A stretch of DNA of 13,861 nt from Spirochaetaceae bacterium (lineage in GTDB: Bacteria > Spirochaetota > Spirochaetia > Sphaerochaetales > Sphaerochaetaceae). Location of the stretch: the NCBI GenBank assembly GCA_016649775.1, contig JAENWY010000032.1, positions 1 through 13,861 on the forward strand, written 5' to 3'. Position 1 is the first letter of the stretch, and each line of letters starts with the position of its first letter. The notes under the pieces were generated by a model. That model was not told the origin of the DNA and did no database searches. It saw nothing but the letters and a program-made list of their open reading frames with translations. The position numbers and the translations under genes are program-made. Positions 1 to 6,599 of the stretch are shown here, piece after piece.

Positions 1-108
1 AATCAAAGACAATTAATAGGAAATTTGAGTTTTTTAAATACTTTATTGATAATGAGTTATGAGAATTTTATTAGTATAAAAAAAATGAAAAATGGAAAAT
101 TTGAATAA
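1..108 (+). CDS. possible 3' end of an upstream gene (partial)
   Basis: Frame 1 is open from the window edge to a TAA at 106-108, giving about 35 codons with no recognisable motif. A second frame is also open from base 3 to a TGA at 60-62. Because two frames are open in AT-rich DNA, the coding call is weak. It may be the C-terminus of a gene upstream of the window, or just spacer before hsp20. Confidence 0.2.
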   Translation, partial: NQRQLIGNLSFLNTLLIMSYENFISIKKMKNGKFE

Positions 109-161
109 CCTACTGACCGGTAATTAGGAATTTAGCGTATAAATGAAATAAGAAAATTAAT

Positions 162-166
162 AGGAG
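162..166 (+). promoter_or_regulatory. ribosome binding site of hsp20
   Basis: AGGAG lies 7 nt before the ATG at 174 and fixes this start. A possible -10 TATAAA is at 138-143, but no convincing -35 lies 16-18 nt upstream, and no CIRCE element (the HrcA operator) is visible. Confidence 0.7.
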
Positions 167-173
167 ATTTCAT

Positions 174-584
174 ATGTATAACAATAAAAATTATTATTCA
201 ATGTTTGATGACTTTTTTAATTCATTCAATAGTACAGCAAGTGCTCGTATTCCACGTGTTGATATTTATGAAGATAAAGAAGGCTTTTATCTAGATGTTG
301 AACTCCCTGGATATGTAAAAGAAAATGTAGATTTAAAGATAGAAAATCACAATTTAACTATTCAGACTTCAGATTCTTTTAATAAAAGCGTTGAAGAAAA
401 GAAAACGGATCGAGATTATCTTGTAAAAGAAACCTATCAGAAACAAAGCTTTAAACGTACTTTCTCACTTCCTAAAGATGTTGAAGAAGAGCATGTTGTA
501 GCTACTTACACTAATGGTGTTTTAGGAATAAAGATTCCAAAATCACAAAAAGTATTAACTAAAAATATTCTAATTAGTGATTAG
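174..584 (+). CDS. hsp20: Hsp20 family small heat shock protein
   Basis: Predicted ATP-independent cytoplasmic holdase that binds unfolding proteins. The 136-residue length is normal for bacterial small heat shock proteins. A short N-terminal arm with a FDDFFNSF segment is followed by an alpha-crystallin domain from about residue 25. That domain begins RIPRVDIYEDKEGFYLDVELPG and contains the hallmark ATYTNGVLGIKIPK near its end. The last residues (ILISD) supply the C-terminal I-x-I anchor motif used for oligomer assembly. The SD AGGAG supports the ATG at 174. The gene stands alone, followed by a hairpin terminator. No classical heat-shock operator is visible, so its regulation is unknown. Family assignment is secure; client proteins cannot be inferred. 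Confidence 0.95.
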   Translation: MYNNKNYYSMFDDFFNSFNSTASARIPRVDIYEDKEGFYLDVELPGYVKENVDLKIENHNLTIQTSDSFNKSVEEKKTDRDYLVKETYQKQSFKRTFSLPKDVEEEHVVATYTNGVLGIKIPKSQKVLTKNILISD

Positions 585-629
585 AATTTAGAAGAATAAA
601 ATAATTTAGACTCCCTATCAAGTTGTTTT

Positions 630-661
630 AGGACTAGTTGTAAAAAACTAGTCCTTTACTT
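630..661 (+). terminator. intrinsic terminator after hsp20
   Basis: Perfect 10-bp stem AGGACTAGTT / AACTAGTCCT (630-639 and 646-655) with a 6-nt loop, followed by a modest T-rich tail. It lies 46 nt after the hsp20 stop. Confidence 0.75.
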
Positions 662-716
662 ATCTTAATAAAATCGTTATTTTTTTAGAAATAAAAATAA
701 AGAGTTTGATATATAT

Positions 717-734
717 TTTCATTAATTAATGAAA
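717..734. promoter_or_regulatory. 18-bp perfect palindrome upstream of nfnA
   Basis: TTTCATTAATTAATGAAA reads identically on both strands. It lies in the 310-nt gap between hsp20 and nfnA, about 160 nt before the nfnA start. Apart from the terminator at 630-661, this is the only structure I see in that gap; no clear promoter or riboswitch is visible. It could be an operator for nfnAB. It does not match the Rex consensus as I know it. AT-rich background makes chance possible. Confidence 0.35.
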
Positions 735-894
735 GAGTAATTTTAAAGAGAAAAAGGTATCAGATTAATTAAAATATTTCTAGGAAATAGCAATCAATTA
801 ATCGTTTTATCTATTTAATAAGATTATTATTATATGTTACAGTTAAAAAAATAATTTATTAAATAATTACATAAAGAATACGCAAGGAGAAAAT

Positions 895-1746
895 ATGAAT
901 AAGATTGTATCCAAAGAGCAGCTATCTGCTGATATTTACAAATTGGTCATTGAAGCTCCTCTTATTGCAGAAGCTCATAAACCTGGTCAATTTATTATCC
1001 TCCAATTGGGTGGAGATTTTAATGAAAGAATACCTCTTACAATAGCAGATGCAGATGAAGAGAGAGGCACAATAACATTAATCATTCAGGCCGTTGGTGA
1101 ATCAACAAAGGCTGTTGTTGCACTTAATGTTGGTCAATCAATTGAGAATTTACTAGGACCTCTTGGTCAACCAACTAAGCTTGGTAAATTTGGTAAAGTA
1201 GTATGTGTAGGTGGTGGTATTGGTGTTGCTCCTATGTATCCTATTGCTAAAGCATTACATGAACTTGGAAATGAAGTTAAAATGATTTTAGGTGCCAGAA
1301 ATAAAGACCTTTTTGTCATGAAAGAAGAAATGGCTTCTGTAGTTGATGAATTAATCATTGTAACAGATGATGGTTCTGAAGGTAGAAAAGCTTTAGTAAC
1401 AGTTCCTTTAAAAGAATTATGTGAAGAATGGAAACCTGATTTGGTTGTAACTATTGGACCTCCAATTATGATGAAGTTTTGTGCTTTAACAACACTTCCT
1501 TATGGCGTTCATACAATAGCTTCATTAAATACTATCATGATTGATGGAACGGGTATGTGTGGTGGTTGTCGTGTTTCTATTGGCGACGAAACTAAATTTG
1601 TTTGTGTTGATGGTCCTGAATTTGATGCACATAAAGTTGATTGGAATAATATGTTATCAAGACTTGGAACATATAAACCTCAAGAAGAAGAAAATAAACA
1701 TAAATGTCGTATGGGTTTAAATACTGAGGACACTGAGGCTAAATAA
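895..1746 (+). CDS. nfnA: NADH-dependent ferredoxin:NADP+ oxidoreductase, small subunit (NfnA)
   Basis: Small subunit of the cytoplasmic flavin-based electron-bifurcating transhydrogenase NfnAB, which couples NADH and reduced ferredoxin oxidation to NADP+ reduction, reversibly. It belongs to the ferredoxin reductase / PyrK-like family. The FAD-binding barrel is at about residues 1-95, with RIPLTIAD near 45-52. The NAD-binding fold follows, with GGGIGVAPMYP at 106-116. A C-terminal [2Fe-2S] region has C222, C225 and C237 plus D217, matching the one-Asp, three-Cys ligation described for NfnA rather than the four Cys of PyrK. The 283-residue length is usual. An AAGGAG SD at 885-890 supports the ATG. 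The stop is one base before the nfnB ATG, so the two are co-transcribed. A stand-alone sulfide-dehydrogenase-type name is the older annotation for the same protein. Confidence 0.93.
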   Translation: MNKIVSKEQLSADIYKLVIEAPLIAEAHKPGQFIILQLGGDFNERIPLTIADADEERGTITLIIQAVGESTKAVVALNVGQSIENLLGPLGQPTKLGKFGKVVCVGGGIGVAPMYPIAKALHELGNEVKMILGARNKDLFVMKEEMASVVDELIIVTDDGSEGRKALVTVPLKELCEEWKPDLVVTIGPPIMMKFCALTTLPYGVHTIASLNTIMIDGTGMCGGCRVSIGDETKFVCVDGPEFDAHKVDWNNMLSRLGTYKPQEEENKHKCRMGLNTEDTEAK

Positions 1747-1747
1747 G

Positions 1748-3232
1748 ATGCATGTAAGTAGAGAAGAATTAGATAATCAAGCTATAGAAATTTTAAAAAA
1801 ATATGAAGGCGTAAAGCTAACACCAAAGACAAGAGGCGAAATTCCAGTACAAGAAATGCCTACTCAAGCTCCAATGGTTAGAATTACAAATATGAATGAA
1901 GTTGCTGAAGGCTATACTGAAAATCAAGTCAAAGCAGAAGCTCTTCGTTGTTTACAATGTAAAAATGAACCTTGTATTCAAGGTTGCCCTGTTGGAATTA
2001 ATATTCCAAAATTTATTGCTGAAGCAGCTAAAGGCGAATATTCAGCAGCAAATTCTGTAATCAAAGAGAGTAGTTTACTTCCTTCAATTTGTGGTCGTGT
2101 TTGTCCACAAGAAAGTCAATGTCAGAAGTTCTGTACAGTTGGTAAAATTAAAAAAGATGTTAACCAAGCTGTTGCAATTGGTAGAATAGAAAGATTTGTT
2201 GCTGATTATTCAAGAGAAAATGACTGTGATGTTCAACCAACTATTAAAGCAGAAACAGGTAAAAAAGTAGCTATTATTGGTAGTGGTCCTGCTTCTGTTG
2301 CAGCTGCAGCTGACCTTAGAAAAGAAGGTCATTCAGTTGTAATGTTTGAAGCTCTTCACAAGGCTGGTGGTGTTTTAGTGTATGGTATTCCTGAATTCCG
2401 TCTTCCTAAAAAATTAGTTCAACATGAAATCAATAATCTTATAGCTATGGGTGTTGAATTAAATCTTAACTATTTAGTTGGAAAAACAAGAACAATTGAA
2501 AAATTAATGACTACAGATGGTTTTGATGCTGTATTTGTTGGGGCTGGTGCTGGTCTTCCTAAATTTATGAATATTCCTGGTGAGAATTTAATTGGTGTGT
2601 TTTCAGCTAACGAATTCTTAACTCGAAGTAATTTAATGAAAGCTTATGATCAAAAAGATAGTTTAACTCCTCTTTGGAACTGTGAAAGAGCAGCAATCTT
2701 TGGTGGTGGTAACGTAGCTATGGATGCCGCTAGAACTGCTAAGAGATTAGGTGCTAAAGAAGTAACTGTTATTTACAGAAGATCAGAGGAAGAATTACCT
2801 GCACGTAAAGAAGAATTTGAACATGCAAAAGAAGAAGGCATTAACTTTTTACTACTTCATCAGCCACATGAAATTATCGGTAATGATAAAAGTCATGTAA
2901 CAAGTGTTAAAGTTGTAACTTGTGAACTTGGAGAACCAGATGCCTCCGGTAGACGCTCTCCTGTTGAAATTCCAGGAACAGAACAAATTCTTGCTTTTGA
3001 TACAGTTGTTGTTTCAATTGGTAATAGTTCAAATCCTCTTATTAAGCAAACAACTGAGGGTATTGAAACTAACAAAAGAGGAAACTTTATTGTAAATGAA
3101 GAAACCCTTGAAACTACTCTTCCTGGAGTGTATGCAGGTGGTGATATTGTTCTTGGTGCTGCTACTGTTATTCTTGCAATGGGTCAAGGTAGAAAAGCTG
3201 CTAAAGCAATTAATAAATATTTAACAAAATAA
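1748..3232 (+). CDS. nfnB: NADH-dependent ferredoxin:NADP+ oxidoreductase, large subunit (NfnB)
   Basis: Large bifurcating subunit, homologous to the small subunit of glutamate synthase (GltD) and often annotated as such. The N-terminus holds two [4Fe-4S] cysteine sets: C68, C71, C76, C80 and C115, C119, C125, C129. An FAD-binding Rossmann motif, IIGSGPAS, is at 176-183, followed by GGVLVYGIPEFRLPK. The NADPH-binding motif FGGGNVAMDAARTAKRLGA lies at about 318-336, with VIYRRSEEELPAR after it. The C-terminal flavin loop YAGGDIVLGAATVILAMGQG is at 462-481. At 494 residues it is full length for the family. No glutamate synthase large subunit (glutaminase and FMN domains) is adjacent, and nfnA lies directly upstream, so NfnB is preferred over GltD. 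The SD is weak (GAGG about 11 nt upstream); translational coupling to nfnA is likely. Confidence 0.93.
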   Translation: MHVSREELDNQAIEILKKYEGVKLTPKTRGEIPVQEMPTQAPMVRITNMNEVAEGYTENQVKAEALRCLQCKNEPCIQGCPVGINIPKFIAEAAKGEYSAANSVIKESSLLPSICGRVCPQESQCQKFCTVGKIKKDVNQAVAIGRIERFVADYSRENDCDVQPTIKAETGKKVAIIGSGPASVAAAADLRKEGHSVVMFEALHKAGGVLVYGIPEFRLPKKLVQHEINNLIAMGVELNLNYLVGKTRTIEKLMTTDGFDAVFVGAGAGLPKFMNIPGENLIGVFSANEFLTRSNLMKAYDQKDSLTPLWNCERAAIFGGGNVAMDAARTAKRLGAKEVTVIYRRSEEELPARKEEFEHAKEEGINFLLLHQPHEIIGNDKSHVTSVKVVTCELGEPDASGRRSPVEIPGTEQILAFDTVVVSIGNSSNPLIKQTTEGIETNKRGNFIVNEETLETTLPGVYAGGDIVLGAATVILAMGQGRKAAKAINKYLTK

Positions 3233-3258
3233 TTGATTGTTTAAGTTTTGTATTAAAG

Positions 3259-3287
3259 CATTCAGTAAAAAATACTGAATGTTTTTT
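3259..3287 (+). terminator. intrinsic terminator of nfnAB
   Basis: Nine-base-pair stem CATTCAGTA / TACTGAATG (3259-3267 and 3273-3281), an A5 loop, then six T. It starts 27 nt after the nfnB stop and separates nfnAB from the EIIA gene. Confidence 0.9.
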
Positions 3288-3289
3288 AC

Positions 3290-3318
3290 TTGCTTTTAAT
3301 AAATCAAAAAGATATAAT
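3290..3318 (+). promoter_or_regulatory. sigma-70-type promoter of the EIIA gene, predicted leaderless
   Basis: TTGCTT (3290-3295), a 17-nt spacer, and a perfect TATAAT (3313-3318). The ATG is at 3328, only 9 nt after the -10 box, so transcription should begin within 0-3 nt of the start codon. There is no room for a Shine-Dalgarno and none is present. Confidence 0.75.
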
Positions 3319-3327
3319 TAAAAAACA

Positions 3328-3801
3328 ATGGAAAATAAAGATTTTGAAGGTTTTTCTGTATGTCATTTAGTAGCAACAGAAAAATTTGCTGCAATAGATA
3401 ATGTAATTGATAATTGCAAAATATTTGATGAATTAAACGACAATAAAGAGAGATTTAGACGTGCTGTACATAGACGTGAAATAATAGAAACAACCGGAAT
3501 CGGTCATGGTGTTGCTATTGCTCATGGAAAATTACCTTGTATTGATAAAGTTTGTGTAGGTCTTGGAGTAAGTGAAGACGGAATTGACTACAATTCTAAA
3601 GACGGACAACCTGTTCATCTTCTTTTTGTTATCTCTTCCTCTCCTTTTACTCAGATAAATTATCTTAAGACTTTAGCTAAAATTTTAAAAAGTGTTCATG
3701 ATGAAGAATTAAGAAATGAAGTAGCAAGATTATTTTGTAAAGATTTTCATGGAGAAGTATGTGAAGATTTTCTTCATATGTTAGGTAACCAAAAGTTTTA
3801 G
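3328..3801 (+). CDS. PTS EIIA type-2 (PtsN/FruA-like) domain protein
   Basis: Single-domain cytoplasmic phosphotransferase EIIA of the fructose/mannitol/nitrogen (type-2) class. The motif REIIETTGIGHGVAIAHGK (50-68) aligns with the family signature GIGxGIAIPH, making H66 the likely phosphorylated histidine. H60 is an additional nearby histidine. The usual Pro before the active His is Ala here. The conserved core continues through DGQPVHLLFVISSSP (91-105). At 157 residues it is one complete EIIA domain. No EIIB, EIIC, HPr or EI gene is present in the window, so it may be an orphan regulatory EIIA of the PtsN type rather than a sugar-uptake component. It has its own promoter and an apparently leaderless start. 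No clear terminator follows; the next gene has its own promoter region. Confidence 0.85.
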   Translation: MENKDFEGFSVCHLVATEKFAAIDNVIDNCKIFDELNDNKERFRRAVHRREIIETTGIGHGVAIAHGKLPCIDKVCVGLGVSEDGIDYNSKDGQPVHLLFVISSSPFTQINYLKTLAKILKSVHDEELRNEVARLFCKDFHGEVCEDFLHMLGNQKF

Positions 3802-3847
3802 AGTAATCTTTTATTCTTAGTCCTCTAACTGCGGTTTGGTATATACC

Positions 3848-3876
3848 TTGCCTTTTGATATGTATTATCCTATAAT
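3848..3876 (+). promoter_or_regulatory. sigma-70-type promoter of the secreted-protein gene
   Basis: TTGCCT (3848-3853), a 17-nt spacer, and TATAAT (3871-3876), with expected transcription start near 3883. This leaves a leader of about 37 nt containing the SD AAGGAG at 3908-3913. Confidence 0.7.
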
Positions 3877-3900
3877 TTATGTAACTGATGACATAAATTA
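3873..3900. promoter_or_regulatory. 10-bp dyad over the -10 box and transcription start
   Basis: Perfect arms TAATTTATGT (3873-3882) and ACATAAATTA (3891-3900) with an 8-nt centre. The left arm overlaps the -10 box and the predicted start near 3883, so only the right arm would be transcribed from this promoter. That fits a repressor operator better than an RNA hairpin, unless transcription comes from upstream. Confidence 0.5.
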
Positions 3901-3919
3901 GACTAAGAAGGAGAATTCA

Positions 3920-4531
3920 ATGAAAAAGTTATTTACTGTATTAGCTATATTACTGGCTTTTACAAGCCTTACAATACTAGCTGCAGCATCAGCTATTAAT
4001 CCTTCTATTGTTATAAATGGATATTTACCTGTAAATAGTTCAATTTTCCAGATAAAACATCAAAATAATGAACTAAATCTGGATACTGGAACTTTACTAA
4101 TTAATGAAAGTACTAATTTTACTAATAACCTAAAAACATCATTTTTTAGTATTTATATAACAAATAGTACTGCTTATAACAGGTCTTATACTGTAAAATT
4201 CAAAACAGATGGTTTTAAGAAAGTCAATTATGATACTAATGGTACTACAATATTATCTTATGGCCCTTCATTAAAGCAAATATTACTAAATATCAATTTT
4301 TCTAAAGCAAGCCAAAATATTGCTGGTTCTTCCTTTAATATAGTAAATGGTTTAACTTTACAAAGTTTAGAAGGTCTGTCTTATAAACTAATTCTTAATT
4401 CAGGATCCAATTTTGATTCCTCAAGAGAAGTTTTTGAATTTTATTTCTATTGGAACAGTTCCCCTGAAGAAACCCCTGTCCCAGCAGGAGATTATCTAGC
4501 TACTGTAACTATTGAAAACATAACACAATAA
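3920..4531 (+). CDS. secreted protein of unknown function
   Basis: I do not recognise this family. The 203-residue product starts with a clear Sec signal peptide: MKK, a hydrophobic core to about residue 22, and an A-x-A type cleavage site after ASA at 23-25. There is no lipobox cysteine, and the protein has no cysteine at all. The mature part is rich in Asn, Ser and Thr with alternating hydrophobic residues, which suggests a beta-sandwich. The C-terminal stretch PVPAGDYLATVTIE resembles the last strand of several periplasmic or surface beta-sandwich proteins, but this is only a resemblance. AAGGAG 6 nt before the ATG gives a strong start. The gene has its own promoter with dyads around it, implying regulated expression. 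It ends 4 nt from the convergent cyclo-ligase gene. Confidence 0.8.
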   Translation: MKKLFTVLAILLAFTSLTILAAASAINPSIVINGYLPVNSSIFQIKHQNNELNLDTGTLLINESTNFTNNLKTSFFSIYITNSTAYNRSYTVKFKTDGFKKVNYDTNGTTILSYGPSLKQILLNINFSKASQNIAGSSFNIVNGLTLQSLEGLSYKLILNSGSNFDSSREVFEFYFYWNSSPEETPVPAGDYLATVTIENITQ

Positions 4532-4535
4532 TAAT

Positions 4536-5096
4536 TCAATTAGATATTATTAAATCTAATTTTATATCATATTCATCGGTTGGAAGAGTATCGAATAATA
4601 GATATGATCGACAAATTCCAATTTTGAAGATGTTTGTTTTGTCCTTTAGAAATTTATCATAATAACCCTTGCCATGACCTATTCTTGATAAGTCTATCGC
4701 CAGAGCAAGATTTGGTACTATCATTAGGCATTGATTATTAAAGTCTTTTATTACCTCATTCATATTTGGTTCTTGGATTTTATATGAAGATAAACTTAAA
4801 TGACTTGTCCAATCGGTTTTTATTTTAATAAAAACCATTTCATCCTTTACAATCTTAGGTAGCGCTACAGTTTTATTATTTTCTAGTGCTTTTTCAATTA
4901 AGGAAATAGTATTTACTTCATTTCCCATTGGATAATATATTAATAATGTTTTACAATTCTTATATTTATCATTTTCAAGGACCTTGTTGATAATCAATTT
5001 ATCTTCTTCAACAAAATTCACATTTCCATATTTATTGTTTAGTGTTTTAATTTTTTCTCTAAATTCTTTTTTAACATTTTGCAATTCATTTATCAT
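4536..5096 (-). CDS. 5-formyltetrahydrofolate cyclo-ligase (5,10-methenyl-THF synthetase)
   Basis: Predicted to convert 5-formyl-THF and ATP to 5,10-methenyl-THF in the cytoplasm, recycling the storage or inhibitory folate into one-carbon metabolism. At 186 residues it is full length. The N-terminal helix has K9/K10 and R13, which fit the usual ATP-binding Lys/Arg positions. YYPMGNEVNT (54-63) carries the conserved Glu (E60). The signature DLSRIGHGKGYYDKF (135-149) matches the family RxGxGxGYYDR loop, and DEYDIKLDLII (174-184) ends the domain. A strong AGGAGG at 5106-5111, 9 nt before the ATG, lies inside the ecfT end. The ATG overlaps the ecfT stop as ATGA, so it is the third gene of the operon. 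Placement behind an ECF transporter hints at a link to vitamin uptake, though the substrate is unproven. Confidence 0.9.
   Translation of the reverse strand: MINELQNVKKEFREKIKTLNNKYGNVNFVEEDKLIINKVLENDKYKNCKTLLIYYPMGNEVNTISLIEKALENNKTVALPKIVKDEMVFIKIKTDWTSHLSLSSYKIQEPNMNEVIKDFNNQCLMIVPNLALAIDLSRIGHGKGYYDKFLKDKTNIFKIGICRSYLLFDTLPTDEYDIKLDLIISN
4538..4563. terminator. weak hairpin at the convergent gene ends
   Basis: Eight-base-pair arms AATTAGAT (4538-4545) and ATCTAATT (4554-4561) followed on the + strand by a short T-rich tail. It overlaps the last codons of the cyclo-ligase gene. It is the only candidate for ending the secreted-protein transcript, and it is A/T-rich and weak. Confidence 0.4.
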
Positions 5097-5803
5097 AAAA
5101 TAAATCCTCCTATACTAAGTGAAATAACAAAAATTATGAATAAGAAATCTCTTTTTTTATATTTGATACCACTTCTTACCATTGCAGAGTTAAAAACTCT
5201 CCCATCAAGGGCATAAGCCATTTCATCTATATTAGTTAGTAAATTATCCATTAAGTTATAAATTAAGCCAACCATGGCTTTTAAAGGGTGTTTAAGAGCT
5301 CTTTCTCCTCTAGCGAGCCTTGCTTCTCTAATAGCTGAAGTAGTATCAAAGATTAATGGTAATATAGAAAGTGTTAATTCTATCTGAGAAGCAATTGCCC
5401 ATCCATTTATAAACGGAATATGATTCAGAGTTTTGCCAAGTGCTCTTGATAAATCTCCAGGGTCAGTAGAGTCTGCTAAAAGTAGGGAAGCATAAACAGC
5501 TGTTATGAATTTAAGTACTGCAATACTAGTTTGAATTAAATTTTTTGAGCTTATATAATTTGAAATTCCGATTATTATTGAAATAATAATTAAAAAAGTA
5601 AGTTCTTTTAAGTAACTAATTAATGGCATCTTTATTATTATGCTAGAAATAATTAATGAACCAAAAATAAGTAATATGCCATTCAAGGACGCATTTACTA
5701 GAGGAATGCAAATTAAAATTAAACTTAATAGTTTAATCATTGGATGTGTTTTGCTTAAGAAATTACTAGCTTCTCTGTAGTGAAAGATTAATGTTTGAGC
5801 CAT
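5093..5803 (-). CDS. ecfT: energy-coupling factor transporter transmembrane protein EcfT
   Basis: Membrane coupling subunit of an ECF-type vitamin or metal importer (CbiQ/BioN family). At 236 residues it has about four to six hydrophobic segments: roughly 24-58 (two), 67-83, 93-110, 140-152 and a C-terminal one at 219-236. The cytoplasmic coupling helices carry the first family signature ARG at 164-166 (ARLARGERAL). A second Arg-centred motif ALDGRVF lies at 198-204, where many family members have ALEARGF, so the second motif is slightly diverged. The gene overlaps the end of ecfA by 16 nt and shares ATGA with the cyclo-ligase. Its own SD is weak (GAAGAG), so coupling to ecfA translation is likely. 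No S component is encoded nearby, so the substrate is unknown. Confidence 0.88.
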   Translation of the reverse strand: MAQTLIFHYREASNFLSKTHPMIKLLSLILICIPLVNASLNGILLIFGSLIISSIIIKMPLISYLKELTFLIIISIIIGISNYISSKNLIQTSIAVLKFITAVYASLLLADSTDPGDLSRALGKTLNHIPFINGWAIASQIELTLSILPLIFDTTSAIREARLARGERALKHPLKAMVGLIYNLMDNLLTNIDEMAYALDGRVFNSAMVRSGIKYKKRDFLFIIFVISLSIGGFIL

Positions 5804-6552
5804 GTCATCTCTTCAATTGGTACTGATTTACCTTGTGTCGTGGGGACAAAAACTCCGTGTTTAGGTAATTTGTCTAATAATAATTCTGGAATATCATTTG
5901 CTATAAGATAGCCCTTTTCGATTAATAAAAGCCTATCAGCATGAGCCGCAATTTTTTCTATTTCATGACTTACAATAATAATTGTATGACCACTTTCTTT
6001 TAATAATAAAAGAGATTTTAAGACTTGCAATACACCAGGATAATCAAGATTTGCAAATGGTTCATCCATAAATATGATTTGAGGTTTCATCACAAGTATT
6101 CCCGCAATAGCTAAACGTCTTTTCTCGCCACCACTTAGGATTCGAGGACGTGATTTTAATAAGTCCTTTAGCGTTAATAATATTGATACTTCATCAATGC
6201 GTTTAATTTGTTCACTTTCTTGAATATTTAAATTTTCCATTCCAAATCTTAAATCTTTTTCAACAGTCTGTCCTACTATTTGACTATCTGCATCTTGAAA
6301 AACCAATCCAAAGAGAGTTCTTCTTTTTTTACTTTTTTTACTTACATCTTCACCATTAACTAAAATTGTGGCAGATGTTGGTTTTAATAAACCTTTTAGA
6401 CATTTTAGAAGTAATGACTTGCCTGATCCATTTGCACCAACTATAAGACATAATTCTCCCTCATTAATTTTAAATGAAATATTATTTAGTAATTGTTTAT
6501 CTTTAGAAAAGCTAAAGCAAAGCTTTTCAACTTCAAGAATTGTTTTTTCCAT
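5788..6552 (-). CDS. ecfA: energy-coupling factor transporter ATP-binding protein EcfA
   Basis: ABC ATPase that powers the ECF importer with EcfT. All motifs are intact: Walker A GANGSGKS (39-46), Q-loop VFQDADSQ (84-91), signature LSGGE (139-143), Walker B IIFMDEP (159-165) with D163 and E164, and the switch His H196 in IIVSHE. The Q-loop sequence resembles CbiO/EcfA subunits rather than exporters. At 254 residues it is normal. Only one ATPase gene is present, whereas group II modules usually have two (EcfA1 and EcfA2). This suggests a homodimer as in dedicated BioM/CbiO-type systems, or a second copy elsewhere. It is the first gene of ecfA-ecfT-cyclo-ligase. The ATG at 6552 lies 6 nt after a -10 box without an SD, so the mRNA is probably leaderless. 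Confidence 0.92.
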   Translation of the reverse strand: MEKTILEVEKLCFSFSKDKQLLNNISFKINEGELCLIVGANGSGKSLLLKCLKGLLKPTSATILVNGEDVSKKSKKRRTLFGLVFQDADSQIVGQTVEKDLRFGMENLNIQESEQIKRIDEVSILLTLKDLLKSRPRILSGGEKRRLAIAGILVMKPQIIFMDEPFANLDYPGVLQVLKSLLLLKESGHTIIIVSHEIEKIAAHADRLLLIEKGYLIANDIPELLLDKLPKHGVFVPTTQGKSVPIEEMTWLKH

Positions 6553-6558
6553 GAATCA

Positions 6559-6587
6559 AATATAACAATTAAAAGTGTTGAATGTAT
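6559..6587 (-). promoter_or_regulatory. extended -10 promoter of the ecfA operon, predicted leaderless
   Basis: On the minus strand TGTTATATT gives an extended -10 (TGn plus TATATT, hexamer at 6559-6564). The hexamer 17 nt upstream (6582-6587, ATACAT) is a poor -35. The ATG begins 7 nt after the -10 box, at the expected start point, and no SD precedes it. Confidence 0.55.
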
Positions 6588-6599
6588 ATATTAAATATT

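Larger units (their letters stand above)
3814..3909. repeat. 9-bp inverted repeat enclosing the promoter of the secreted-protein gene
   Basis: TTCTTAGTC (3814-3822) is the exact reverse complement of GACTAAGAA (3901-3909). The right arm abuts the inner dyad that ends at 3900 and overlaps the start of the AAGGAG Shine-Dalgarno (3908-3913). If read through from the EIIA gene, the RNA could form a multi-stem structure that partly masks the SD. A short palindrome GGTATATACC (3838-3847) lies between the arms, directly before the -35 box. Confidence 0.5.

Noticed and set aside
1..173. CIRCE-type operator upstream of hsp20
   Set aside because: No TTAGCACTC-N9-GAGTGCTAA-like sequence is present. ACCGGT at 116-121 is too short to interpret.
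585..894. riboswitch or structured leader upstream of nfnA
   Set aside because: Apart from the hsp20 terminator and one palindrome I find no stem set or conserved riboswitch core.
1167..1358. 63-codon minus-strand frame inside nfnA
   Set aside because: Antisense shadow of a well-supported gene, without its own start signals.
2893..3075. 60-codon minus-strand frame inside nfnB
   Set aside because: Antisense shadow of the NfnB coding region.
1748..3232. glutamate synthase small subunit (GltD) as the name for this gene
   Set aside because: The homology is real, but the adjacent NfnA subunit and the absence of the large glutamate synthase subunit favour NfnB.
6368..6565. 65-codon plus-strand frame inside ecfA
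   Set aside because: Antisense shadow over the Walker A region of ecfA.
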